From Nematopogon swammerdamellus (taxonomy: Eukaryota > Arthropoda > Insecta > Lepidoptera > Adelidae), in the NCBI GenBank assembly GCA_946902875.1, contig OX336342.1, positions 10,595,523 through 10,659,522 on the forward strand: DNA of 64,000 nucleotides, written 5' to 3'. The position numbers and the translations under genes were made by a program. This document shows positions 34,856-45,624 of this stretch, one piece after another (positions within the stretch are counted from its first letter, which is position 1; every line of letters starts with the position of its first letter). The notes below the pieces were generated by a model, which saw nothing but the letters and a program-made list of their open reading frames with translations, made no database searches and was not told where the DNA came from.

Positions 34856-35684
34856 AAACTCGCACTTGATGGATTTTTTTAAAATAGACGAACGAACGGA
34901 CGTTACAGACAGACATTATAGCGAGAATAATTTCAAAACAAAATTCTATTCTATTTACAATTTTTTTTCAAGTTTCCAATAAAGTTTTAGAAAGCAAGTT
35001 GTTCCATTTCAGCTATAGAATGACCCCGACTCGACTATTACGTCACTAAGTGAATCACTCACGAGATAGAATAGCTAGAGCATTGAATGTGGGTGGAGCA
35101 TCCGGGCCGCCCCCGCCCGCCGCCCCCGCCGCGGCCGCCGACGCCCCCGCACCCCGCCCGTTGCTCGCTCGGGCGCGAGTTTTTGCCAGGATGAACGGTT
35201 CAATGCGATCACTACAAGAAAATACTCTTATTTTATTTATCCATTCATTTCATTGAATGTATCATTTTATTAGGCTTTAGTAAATGGTTCGTGATTCGGT
35301 CTATTTGTGCACGATTGGATAAACCGTTTTATATTAACCTAATGTTTGTGGTTAGTTCTTATATGCGAAACATATTTTATATAACATACCAAGAAATTGA
35401 ATGAGCTGATCGGAGGCATAGAATAGAAAGTTAGAATATATCTATGAGGTTTTCCATTCAGATAATATGTAATTCCTACACCACGTAACACGTTATGTTT
35501 ATGCATTCAGAACTGTGTTTACCTTTAAGTAGAAAGGTCAATGTTTTTATATTGAAAGAAGAAAGAATAATAAGAAAAGCGTCAAGGAGGGCAAAAGTTA
35601 GTAATTTATTTATCCATTATATACGTACCATGCAGAAATATGTGAAACTACGTGCTAGGTGCACGTAATTTCATTGAAATATAT
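34856..35684. other. Stretch without a recognisable gene; C-rich CpG pocket
   Basis: A C-rich, CpG-dense block at about 35095-35175 stands out in AT-rich DNA. A frame across it (35050-35256) is only Ala/Pro-rich low complexity. Confidence 0.45.
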
Positions 35685-35887
35685 GTTTTTTTTGCAGAAA
35701 CTGACAGGGTTGGCTACATCACCTAGAACATCGGTGATGTCAGCTCATAATACCTTGGTGAACTAGGTGCCGTGTCAGTGCTTCCCTTTGGTCGTGCCGG
35801 ATACACTATTTACATATCCGTTTCGACCGACCTTTCATTTAGTGCGGTGGTACCAACGCGGGCGGGTTGACTCTGCCCTATCACCTA
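35685..35887 (-). repeat. SINE family S1 (reverse), abutting a LINE 3' end
   Basis: Antisense body from 'GAAACTGACAGGGTTGGC' to 'GGTGGTACCAACGCG' and 'CCCTATCACCTATGG'. Confidence 0.75.
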
Positions 35888-36052
35888 TGGTGGTGGTCAA
35901 ATTCAGTCTCGGGTGCTTCAAAAGGGGCATGAATAGACACCTGTCAGCCCGGCATGGGATTCGGAACCCACGCTTACGACCGAATGTCTATGGGCGTCGT
36001 TAAACACCTTATGGATGGCTCAGAGCCACATGTCACGCTTTCAATAAAAAAA
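35888..36052 (+). repeat. Jockey-like LINE 3' end
   Basis: It reads 'GGCATGAATAGACACCTGTC', 'CGACCGAATGTCTATGGGCG', 'TTAAACACCTTATGGATGGC' and TTTCAATAAAAAA. It corresponds to the antisense of 14862-15035. Confidence 0.75.
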
Positions 36053-36325
36053 AAGTTATCTCTACACGACATACCAGCTTCGACTTACCCGTTAACTTGA
36101 GCCTGATTTCGCGGATGTAAGTAATCTCTATTTAAAATTAACTAGACGCCTCTATGCCTCAATCCTCGGAGGCCACAAGCTACAACCTTTGTGTCTAAGT
36201 AACGCGTCAAGCTAAAGCTTAACTCCAACCTAAATTACCCACAGCGGGAGTCTCCCGTCCCACCGACACCGATCCCTTTCCACTGCGCCTCCGCACCGCG
36301 CGCCGCTGACCCTTGTATGCAGCCT
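36053..36325. other. Stretch without a recognisable gene
   Basis: Nothing recognised. Confidence 0.35.
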
Positions 36326-36790
36326 GTTACGGAATGTTCTTCATTATTTACGGAATCAGCACAATAAGACTGACAAGACGAGCATGAACTCGACGAAAAC
36401 AGGTTATCTACACTAATAATTAATGTATATATATGGGCGCGACAGTATCCTTGAGTGGCCTGTAAGCTGGTGAATCGGGTAACTCCCGTACACCACTCTT
36501 CCACACGTCAGAAGCGATCAACGCGGCCTCGCGGACGGGCGCGCTGGCTGTACGTTGCTCCTGCGCAGATACCTACCTGGAATATAGGTCGCGCTCTGAG
36601 GTCTCCAGAAGAAGACTCTAGTGCTTGAAAGTGAACAACCTGCTGTCGTAGTGCGGTGTATCTACCTGCTAACCTGAGTGTATTGATCTTCAGCTTCGAT
36701 CTGAGTTTGTCAGTGATTTTGTTGATTAAACTGTGTTCTCAAAATTGATGGTGCGTTTACTTCATCGCCGGGTCTTCACCTGCCTTCTCC
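36326..36790 (+). repeat. Possible degenerate solo LTR
   Basis: It starts TGTTACGGAATG and has a TATA-like TATATATGGGCGCGAC about 100 bp in, followed by a GC-rich transcribed-region-like part. It lacks a convincing CA end with a target duplication, so the call is weak. Confidence 0.25.
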
Positions 36791-37437
36791 GACATATAAT
36801 ATATTATTAGCTTTTGCCCGCGGTTTCGCTCGCGTGAAATTCAAGAAGAAAGTAAGTAAGCCCGCTACCGTTCCTTTATTTCGGTGCTCGGAACATTTCG
36901 GTTTGTATGAGAGCCACATCTTCAGTGTAACCGGAACTGGATTTTGCCTATCCTGTGTTCCATATAGTTAAATGTGCTTGTTAAAAATTTATGATCGGTT
37001 TAAGAGTTATGGAGGAATATACATACATACAGAAAATATTTCTAAAAATCGTCAATTTAGTTTTAGTATCATACATAGAGTCTACAAAAGCATTTCATAA
37101 AACAAAGTAACTTACTCCATGACTATCCCTTACAGATTTGTTATTAGTAATATAATATTGATTGATATTGATATATACGGAGCTCTCCGAGATGGGGGTG
37201 GTGGCGGCCTACGTGTCTAGTACCACCACCCATTGCTCGAAGCTAGTCTCGCGTTGTCTCGGAGAGCTTCATAGCCACGGCCTGCACCCGCCGCCGCCGG
37301 CGCACTTGGAGGCTTGTATTACCATTTTTATTTAATGTTTGTATTCATTTTGTATATTTTTATTACTTTTCAGTATAGTATATGTAAAATTAATATAAAA
37401 TTGTAAAAAGGTGAAATAAAGGATATAAAATAATAAT
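36791..37437. other. Stretch with small repeat pieces
   Basis: The 'CCGCGGTTTCGCTCGCGTG' repeat edge lies at 36818-36840. The palindromic pair AGCTCTCCGAGA / TCTCGGAGAGCT lies at about 37181-37192 and 37257-37268. No gene is recognised. Confidence 0.45.
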
Positions 37438-37580
37438 ATATTTTTTTATGTAAACCAACATGGGTGGCTGTGTCGATGGACCAATGGTACAGAGCCAAAA
37501 CCCCTCTCCTCGCGAAACCACGATCAGTGAGTCTAGCCCGTTGAACGACGTTTGAAGCACACTTGCCGGAAGACAGACAT
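37438..37580 (-). repeat. SINE-like family S5
   Basis: It shares 'ATGTAAACCAACATGGGTGG' and 'CCTCGCGAAACCACGATC' with 10119-10215, in the same orientation and with a T-run at the same end. Confidence 0.6.
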
Positions 37581-37884
37581 AGGATATGCGAGCGAAGCCG
37601 CAGACAAAAGCTAGTTATACATATTTTGGTTATTCATTCTAGTTTCCGAAACTTACAAGTGCCTGCTTTAGAATTACATAAATTAATAATTTTTACTTAG
37701 TTATATTTAAAGGGGGTAAAAATATGTAACTGTGCATTTGTTGTATATTTTACTCCAACAGTCGCGCCGCCGCCGCCGCCCGCCGCCCCGCGTCGCCTTT
37801 CACTTCCACGCGCACTGGGCCGCAGCACAGAATCCCGCTGGACTTACCGAGCATGCGTACCAATCGGTTATGTGGATATTTCCT

Positions 37885-38071
37885 CTATAGAACTGATACA
37901 CTTGGAACACTCTCCCTGCCCATACATATATTCCCCCATGTACAGTCTCGGGTGAATAGGCACCTGTCAAGCCGGCATGGCGTTCGCAACCCACGCATAC
38001 TATTACCGAATGTCCATAGGCGTCGATTAGTTGGCTCGGCGTCACATGTCGCGATTTCAATAAAAAAAAAA
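37885..38071 (+). repeat. Jockey-like LINE 3' end
   Basis: The frame 'LGTLSLPIHIFPHVQSRVNR' then 'HLSSRHGVRNP' and a 3' UTR ending TTTCAATAAAAAA match the 3' part of the LINE at 14862-15465. Confidence 0.75.
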
Positions 38072-38348
38072 ATGGTTTATATTTACAAACTTGAGACAAT
38101 GCGACAGTTTGACGGACATTATGCCCCTTCTTGTCTTTAATATTTCACTGCGTTCACCGAGAATGCTTCCCCTTGGTAACTCGTAACTCGTCTTGTTTAT
38201 TTTACAACGAAATTGCGAGTCAATGCGAAATCGAGGAACTCTACATCTCTCACCCCAGGAGGCCAATTCACTAACAGGAACATCCTTAATCCAGTACGAT
38301 GTTTGGAATAAAATGATAAAAGAATATAAAGTTTTCTGGAGGTCAATA

Positions 38349-38581
38349 GCTGCTTGCACACTATACGATAACGGCATCTCGACTGTAGCGTCACGACCAG
38401 GTCACGGCAGTAGGGAAGTCAAAAATGTATGAAAACATTTAAACGTAGCTTTTGTATTCGACGGCGATGGAAACAATAATTCCGCCATGGCATTTCATAC
38501 ATGTTTGTGGTCGTGACGTTCCGTCGCCGCCGCGCCGCGCCGTGTCGTTGCCGTGCCGTTATCGTTTGGTATACAAGCAGC
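38349..38581. mobile_element. MITE-like element with imperfect TIRs
   Basis: The left side (GCTGCTTGCACACTATACGA, then 'TAACGGC', 'CGTCACGACCA', 'AATGTATGAAA') and the right side (its inverted counterpart ending 'GTATACAAGCAGC') pair over about 100 bp each. A target duplication is not clear. No coding sequence. Confidence 0.6.
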
Positions 38582-39196
38582 CAATCACTAGGTCGATCGG
38601 CAGATAGCGCTTTTTTATGTGCATAAATCTCAAATATCGAGAGTAGATCTCGATTTGATATTACTAGTGAATGTGCCTTCCTTCACTTGGGGCGAGGAAA
38701 AGCCTTTACAAAACAAGTGAGCGTGGGTTTGCGTAAAATGCGCCAAGTGTGAGAGCGTGGAATAACTTCGTCGAAGTTGCCCTCGATTCAAATGGCTATT
38801 AAAATTCTCGAACAGTTTCAATGGAGACGGGGCAATGTGAACATTGTGGCTTGAAATTTAACGCTGAAATTTTGCTACAAAATGTTGTGACACTCTTTTG
38901 AAAATTATAACACCCCTGCATCGGAGGTTAATAAGCAGTCACTTTTAAAATTAGAGCGAACCAAGTTGAGTATCGATTGTGTTATTTATTGAAATGTTCT
39001 TTATAACGAGAATATCATTGTAATGTGTATGTACCAGCTACCTGTTTGTGGTTGTATACCATGCTCACTGGGAACAACAATCCTGTACACTGGGCATGGT
39101 AAGATAGTATCAGAAGGTGATAATATTAGAAGTAAGATTTAACATATGGGCACATAGTAAGATAACAAACATTATTAATGTTTTAACCACATAGGG
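38582..39196. other. Stretch without a recognisable gene
   Basis: Nothing recognised. Confidence 0.4.
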
Positions 39197-39383
39197 TTTT
39201 TTTATGGTAACTGACACAACATCCGTGATGTCAGCCCATAACACCGGGTGAAGTAGGTGCCATGTCAGTGCTTCCCTTCGATCGTGCCGGCTACACTGAA
39301 CTGGACGGAACACTATTTACATACCGACGTTTCATTCAGTGCGGTGGTATCAACCCGGCCGGGTAGTTATCACTATATCACCT
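39197..39383 (-). repeat. SINE family S1 (reverse)
   Basis: Antisense of the S1 3' part. A short internal deletion removes the 'GTAGGTGATGTAGCC' block. Confidence 0.75.
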
Positions 39384-39520
39384 TCAAAACGTCTCTGAAG
39401 AAATGTTGACACAGCAAGTTGGTGCCATTTCTTTTGACAAGACACTTGTCATATAATATCGTTCGTCACAATTTCAATACCATATAGAATAGATTATAGG
39501 AAAACAAATTTAATGTGCAT

Positions 39521-39868
39521 ATCGTCCGTATCCGTACGGAAGCCTACGCCCCGCCGCCTGTCTGTTCTTCTGAAGGCTGTATCTCTTGTAATACCGTTTT
39601 CACAGAATATGTACGTATATGTACGAATATGTACGGATATAGAAATAATAATAAAATAAAAAATAAATAAAAATTAAGGCGGACTCCCATACAATCGTGT
39701 TTTTTAATAGTTTTGTTTGTTTTCGCTATATCGTAAAAACGATTATACATATAAGCGTCACCCTTATTATAGTGTGAACGCTAATGTAAAACAACAAATA
39801 ATAAAAACCGACCAATTACGTGGTGGTACGGAAACCTCGGTGCGCGAACTCGACTCGCACTTTTTTTT
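39521..39868 (-). repeat. Family S4, diverged copy (reverse)
   Basis: It has 'GTACGGAAGCCTACGCC', 'AGGCTGTATCTCTTG' and the end 'GGTGCGCGAACTCGACTCGC', the reverse order of 8201-8597, with a replaced middle part. Confidence 0.6.
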
Positions 39869-40289
39869 CATATCGAAGTTCAGAAAACGATGGTACAATA
39901 ATTTATTTTTTTATTATTTATAGAATCAACATCTTTACAGTTTCCAACAATTAAGTAGTATAAACTTGTACAACAATTGTATATTGTATAATTTCATCCA
40001 TAGGTAGGTAACCTACGCTTGGATAATATGTCGAAAAGTCCGCCAGTTCTAAATTCAATGCGAAGAAGAACTAACAGACAAACTTCGCAAGTCACAATGT
40101 TTTGTTAGTACCTTAATAAGTATTATATTATTGTAACTTACAAATAACCCATACTACCGCTCACAAGAGCATTAACATTTACAGCATAAACATGAATACT
40201 TAAGAATCTGACCACTCTGCCTATTTACATTACCTATATCTGGTGTATAGTGCCATCGTCAATTTGATACTTAAGTACATATATCAAGT
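39869..40289. other. AT-rich stretch without a recognisable gene
   Basis: Nothing recognised apart from the motif 'GCGAAGAAGAACTAACAGAC', which resembles one at 30190. Confidence 0.35.
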
Positions 40290-40580
40290 CAATTCAACAA
40301 CAATTAGTAAAAGTTTATTACAAAGAATATGACAGATTCAAGCAGTATTTAATATTAATATACAGGTGATAGATAATGTAACTGGAAGTGGTGTGCGGCA
40401 GGTGAGCCGCTGTAGGAATACGTAATGGTCAGGAGACGTTGTTCGCTCGAGCTGGCTCTTTGTGATACCCGTTAATGATAAGCAATCTGTGACGAGCGCA
40501 CCTTCCGGCGAACATGTCCGCTCGCTAGGTCGACGGCGAGAAGGTCCACATTGCTGCATGGGTAAGATTGACGAAGAAGG
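40290..40580 (-). other. Candidate terminal exon of an unknown host gene (weak)
   Basis: On the minus strand a good splice acceptor (CTGCATTTTCAG, 40581-40592) is followed by sequence of higher GC content than its surroundings. One frame stays open for about 83 codons, another for about 35, and an AATAAA signal lies at about 40316-40321. The encoded sequences match nothing I know. No donor, upstream exon or domain can be shown, so this is only a candidate. Confidence 0.2.
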
Positions 40581-40795
40581 CTGAAAATGCAGTATTTAGA
40601 CGCTATGCAATTACAATATCTTTGGAGGATAACCTGCCGATATGACGGAATTGCAGAGATTGACACGTTACTCATTAATACGGTCACTCAAACAATTCAA
40701 GATTAATTCAGCCGTGATTCGGAGCACATTACATATAGTTATATATTTTTATTTTCACGTTTTACTTCAGAAACCTTCTTAATAATTCTATATAT

Positions 40796-41186
40796 AAGGT
40801 GTTTCGTTAGTCATGTCAACAATTTCGGGAGGGTTACATACACACTCAAATAAACACTACGTAAAAAAAACATATGTTTATAGGAGCTTTTCTCTCCTAA
40901 CAAAAAAATAAAATGATATAAGTAGCTGTAAAAACCAATCATAGTGACCTTTTGACTTACTTACAACAAACAGCTGTTCTGCGTTTGAACATAGTACGGT
41001 CATTGACCCCGTACAATGCAAGTTACCTACTGTTACACACAGGTTAATGTTTTGTTTAGGTAGCAAACATGTTTTGTTAAATTTCTCGAAAAGTAATGCT
41101 AAAACACATTTTTTTTTGCGTAACGTGTTTATTTTAGTGTGTATGTAACCCTCCCGAAATTTTTGACATGACTAACGAAACACCTT
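40796..41186. mobile_element. Foldback MITE family F4, copy 2
   Basis: Ends AAGGTGTTTCGTTAGTCATG (left) and its inverted partner, ending 'CATGACTAACGAAACACCTT', lie in a TATAT/ATATA context. The arms extend inward through 'CGGGAGGGTTACATACACAC'. It shares 'TTTCGAGAAATTTAACAAA' with the copy at 15908. The LTR element lies six bases beyond its right end. Confidence 0.85.
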
Positions 41187-41192
41187 ATATAG

Positions 41193-41196
41193 GTAG
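41193..41196 (+). repeat. Target-site duplication GTAG, left
   Basis: GTAG precedes the first LTR; the same four bases follow the second LTR at 61790-61793. Confidence 0.8.
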
Positions 41197-41788
41197 TGTA
41201 ATAACCTCTCCCCTATACCTATTGTTTTTCCTTAGATATTAAAGGCAGAATTATCAAAAATCAACTCTTTAGCTCTAGAACAACTAGAATATAAAGAATC
41301 GAAATATGGCCAGCGTATAACTTTCAAGTGATCTCTAGGTTTGTCAGAAACAGTGTCGCTAATTCGTACACATAATTCCTGTAAAATGGACCCAATTATT
41401 ACTTCCTTTTCAGGAAGCCGTTGTGTACCGTAATAACTCAGAGTACTAACTCTCATTTCCTAAATCTATTCTAGTAAATTCTAATATCAACATTAAAGCA
41501 CTTACCAAACTAATTGCTCATTCATCTATAGTCATTTAAACCCTTCTGGTTTCCCTCTGTGTTCTATGTGCACGCTTCGACAGCGCGCTCACGTACCTCG
41601 CTTGCGAGCTTGTGAGACCCGCCAAAATTCAAAATGAAAGTGTTCTGATGTTTGTGTTATTGTTATTATTAAATTATGATCAATGTATTACTTGATAGCT
41701 TAATTTTGTTGTGCTGTTCAATAGATGAAATCTATTATTTTATATTTTCTTCTAAATTTTAGAACTTCAACAATACAAACTTTTATTG

Positions 41789-41920
41789 ACCCCTTTTGAA
41801 GGGGTTTGTGGAACTGGCCCCACTAAATTCGTATGGACCCTCGGTCCATACGATATTTATCCATCGCCAGTCCCCGTGACTCCCAACGCAGATAAATTTG
41901 TACTTAAGCTACAAATTTAT
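41789..41920 (+). other. Cluster of three strong hairpins in the LTR
   Basis: ACCCCTT/AAGGGGT (41789-41805, 3-base loop); TCGTATGGACC/GGTCCATACGA (41829-41853, 3-base loop, perfect 11-bp stem); ATAAATTTGTA/TACAAATTTAT (41892-41920, 7-base loop, perfect 11-bp stem). All three fall within 132 bases. A similar GTCCCCGTGACTCC / AGGAGTCCCCG pair lies around the third. The other LTR has the same cluster at 57465-57596. Confidence 0.75.
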
Positions 41921-42655
41921 TATTTGTCCCTAGGAGTCCCCGTTTTCTGATCTGTACAAAATATACATCTTCAGACAGATTTACCAATTTAATCTCGTAG
42001 TGTTATGTTGGAGTTCAAAAGATATTCTTTTGTCCTCCCTAAAGGCATAAGTGTATGCTTTTAATTGTGAGTGTATAGTGTATATGTTATGGTTTATATT
42101 TCTGTGGCTATCTATTGATATACCTACAGAAATTGTTTTATTCCAAATGATGCGGTCAGGGGTCCACCTTTCACCGAAATCAATTAGGAATATTTTCTTA
42201 AGGGTTTATTAAAATGGTGTGCTGGTCATAATCTACATAACCTATACAGGTATATTTAAACCTGATTTACGCAATCTCCCTACATCCTAAAACGTAACTA
42301 GCCAGTATGTTGCATATGCATATATATTACAAAATTTACCTTTGAATTCCACTATCCTAACCGGTCTGACACGATTCACTAAAATCACCTTAAATAAAAC
42401 ACCATTACAAATAGAATAGCGTAAAACAATAAATTCAAACGAAACCACAACACCCGCCACTGAATCTAATCGCGAAGTTAACACTTAATAAAAATATACT
42501 TTTATATCAAAATACGGTAAAACCACTGATTTTACATATTTAAATTCGACATATTTTTTAATAATTACGCGTGGTTCAAACACTCTTATATACGTATGAT
42601 TTACGAATTTAAAGATCGGGTTTTGTTTCTTTTAATCTTCTCTATATTTTAAAAT

Positions 42656-43611
42656 ACCTTCCCAATGTACTAGTCCTCATGGCAGGCCAGTTCGGACATA
42701 GTGTCATTGTAAAAGTTCTTTGGAAATCCTTCCATCACCAGTCAAGATTCCAGAATCCAGCTCAACCTTCATCCAGAACTCAAAAGGCTCAAAAAGAACA
42801 TCCAAAATATAATTCGCAACCTAGTTGAAAATTCCTATATCACCCCCAAAATTACAAAATCCAGCTCAACCTTCATTTGCAACTCCGAAAGCTTTACAGA
42901 AATTCCCACACTAAAATTCACGAATCAAACAAACTCTATTCACTGACTTCCTTTATGTACGTGAAATTTATGATCAGGTCACAGTCCATTATATTTTAAT
43001 ATAAAATAAAACCTTCCCAATGTACCTGTCCTCATGGTAGGCCAGTTCGGACATAGTGTCATTGTAAAAGTTCTTTGGAAGTCCTTCCATCACCAGTCAA
43101 GATTCCAGAATCCAGCTCGACCTTCATCCAGAACTCAAAAGGCTCAAAAAGAACATCCAAAATATTTTCCGTAAAACTAGTTGAAAACCCCTATATCACC
43201 CCCAAAATTACAAAATCCAGCTCAACCTTCATTTGCAACTCCGAAAGCTTTACAGAAATTCCCACACTAAAATTTACGAAACAAACAAACTTTATTCACC
43301 GGTTTTTACAAAATCATTTATGAACTAAGAAAACCTTCCCAATGTACCAGTCCTCATGGTAGGCCAGTTCGGACATAGTGTCATTGTAAAAGTTCTTTGG
43401 AAGTCCTTCCATCACCAGTCAAGATTCCAGAATCCAGCTCGACCTTCATCCAGAACTCAAAAGGCTCAAAAAGAACATCCAAAATATTTTCCGTAAAACT
43501 AGTTGAAAACCCCTATATCACCCCCAAAATTACAAAATCCAGCTCAACCTTCATTTGCAACTCCGAAAGCTTTACAGAAATTCCCACACTAATATTCACG
43601 AAATTAAACTA
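42656..43611 (+). repeat. Threefold tandem repeat, about 320-355 bp, in the LTR
   Basis: Units begin ACCTTCCCAATGTAC at 42656, 43011 and 43333. Units two and three are almost the same; unit one is more diverged. Each unit is itself a doublet, with AATCCAGCTC.ACCTTCAT occurring twice. Open frames of 71 and 82 codons in units two and three (starting MEVLPSPVK) differ mainly at the end; codon-level selection cannot be judged by eye. Confidence 0.85.
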
Positions 43612-43654
43612 ATTTCAATCACCGGGGTTTTTTACCAAATTCATTTACTAAGAA

Positions 43655-43790
43655 AACCCAATCAAAAATACACGCGAGCGAAGCCGAGTGAAATTATTCA
43701 CTAGGAAAACCCAATCGAAAATACACGCGAGCGAAGCCGAGCGATACTTCTTTCCCGAACTTATTCGAAAACTCACGCGAGCGAAGCCGT
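43655..43790 (+). repeat. Threefold 'CACGCGAGCGAAGCCG' repeat
   Basis: Three copies at about 43670, 43723 and 43773, each in an 'AAAACCCAATC(A/G)AAAA' or similar context. The motif is the same as the edge of the composite repeat at 4905-6385, so the LTR has taken up a common lepidopteran repeat end. Confidence 0.75.
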
Positions 43791-43900
43791 ACTAACTTTC
43801 GTACCTGGGCTCTCGCTAAATACGCACGACCGTCTCCTTCGACTCCCAAAACAGACTGAACTCCCCACGCTCCCCTCCCTCTCCTTTTATAATCTTTCCT

Positions 43901-44160
43901 CGTGTCACAATCCTGACACGCAGGAACAAATCGAACGGTGGCCTCCTAGTATGGCCATGACACGTTCGTGTCACGGAGCGCGATTTTGTATGGAGATTGA
44001 ATTTCGATTTTTAGTATGGGCTGGACACGTTTGTGTCACGCAGGAACAAATCGATCGGCTGCCTCGTAGTATGGCCGTGTCACGTTTCTGTCCGGACTCG
44101 TAATTTTGTATGGAGGATAATTTTATGTTTTTAGTATGAACTGGACACGTTTGTGACACG
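43901..44160 (+). repeat. Palindromic 120-bp units, first cluster (two units)
   Basis: Each unit has GACACGCAGGAACAAATCGA, 'TAGTATGGCC', an inverted-repeat core (TGACACG-TT-CGTGTCA at 43958-43973), then 'GTATGGAG' and 'TTAGTATG..CTGGACACG'. The cluster opens with another inverted pair, CGTGTCA/TGACACG (43901-43920). A lone diverged unit lies at 44558-44641. Confidence 0.85.
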
Positions 44161-45030
44161 ATATAAATTCGATTTTGGAGGGAAAACAAACCCTCTTCGT
44201 ACCTTCCACATGGTACCTAAAGCTGTTTCGCTCGTCAGCGATGCGATTTACCTCTACTTCGGGGGTTTTAACACCACTTCCCCGCACCCATTGTGCATCT
44301 CCGCATGCAGAGAACTGTTGCTTTTGTTATATAAATTAATTGATGTTATTACATGTGCTCTATTAATAAATCGACTTTTAGCGCCATAACGGAGTGTTTT
44401 ATTTATATATTTTTGTTTAATATCGTCTATATTCTTCGAGTATTTTCATTTAAAATGCTAACGTTCCAAGTTGTTAGTTTCTTATTGTCTATATATTAAT
44501 TCCTGTACATGCGTGATACCATCTTCCGTGTTTGATAATACTATTCATGTACGGAACCTGGACACGCAGAAACCAATCGAAATCTCCTTACCATCGTCGT
44601 GTTTTATTCATGTCAGGACACGAAACCATTCCTTCATACTAACACCGCTTAACGAAAACCCCTCCCGCACCGCTTGACAAATTACCTCAGGTCGCTCCGC
44701 CTCGCCCCGCGGCCCACGCGCGCCCGCAGCTCGGTAATACCTCACCCCTTGTCTTGTTTACCTCATACCTCTCTCCGCCCCGCGCGCACGCTCCAACGGA
44801 TATTTATTTGAATGTTGGCGTCATACTCAATGAAACGTTGTTTTGTTTTATTTTATGTTTTTGTTTAATAACTGGTACTTTGTTTATATACTCTTCCCTT
44901 TATAAAATGTTTAGTGTATTAGTTTGAATCATTAATAAATAATTATTAAAATAATTTTAGACCCTGTGCGATATCTTCACAGAGATCACGAAACTTCAAA
45001 TTCCCATAAACTCCGTCATGTCCAGATTCC

Positions 45031-45624
45031 AGACACGCAGGAACAAATAGACCAGCGACCTCATAGTATGGCCGTGTCACATTCGTGTCCTGACACGAAT
45101 TTAGTATGGAGATTAAATTGAATCATTAGTATGGACTCGACACGAATCGGACACGCAGGAACAAATCGAACGGCGCCCTCTTAGTATGGCCGTGACACGT
45201 TCTTGACACGCAGGAACTAAACGCTCGGTTGCCTCGTAGTATGGCCGTGACACGTTCGTGTCACAGAGCGAAATTTCGTATGGAGATAGAATTTAATTTT
45301 TAGTATGGGCTGGACACGGTTGTGACACGCTCGAACAAATCGAACGGTGGCCTCGTAGTATGGCCGTGTCACATTCGTGTCCTGATACTATTTTAGTATG
45401 GAGATAAAATTAGATTAATTAGTATGTGCTGGACACGGTTGTGTCATGCAAGAACAAATCGAACGGCGGCCTCGTAGTATGGCCGTGTCACATTCGTGTC
45501 CTGACACAAATTTAGTATGGAAATAAAAATAAATTATTAGTATGAGCTTGTCACGTTTCTGACACATAGGAACAAAACGTACGGTGTCCCCGCAGTATGA
45601 GCGTGTCACGATCGTGTCTTGACA
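45031..45624 (+). repeat. Palindromic 120-bp units, second cluster (about six units)
   Basis: Unit starts lie at about 45032, 45150, 45205, 45325, 45445 and 45562, mostly 117-120 bp apart. The core GTGACACG-TT-CGTGTCAC (45247-45264) is a perfect 8-bp inverted repeat; other units carry close variants such as GTGTCACATTCGTGTCCTGAC. Spacer sequence between cores is more variable than the cores. Confidence 0.85.

Noticed and set aside
35091..35180. CpG-island promoter
   Set aside because: The block is C-rich low complexity (GCC/CCG runs). No TATA, Inr or exon follows and no transcript evidence can be read from sequence.
36326..36790. Confident solo LTR
   Set aside because: Start and TATA-like sequence are suggestive, but no CA end with matching target duplication was found, so it is listed only as weak.
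42656..43611. CRISPR-like or other phage-defence array
   Set aside because: Units are 320-355 bp, tandem, with no short direct repeats and unique spacers, and the genome is eukaryotic.
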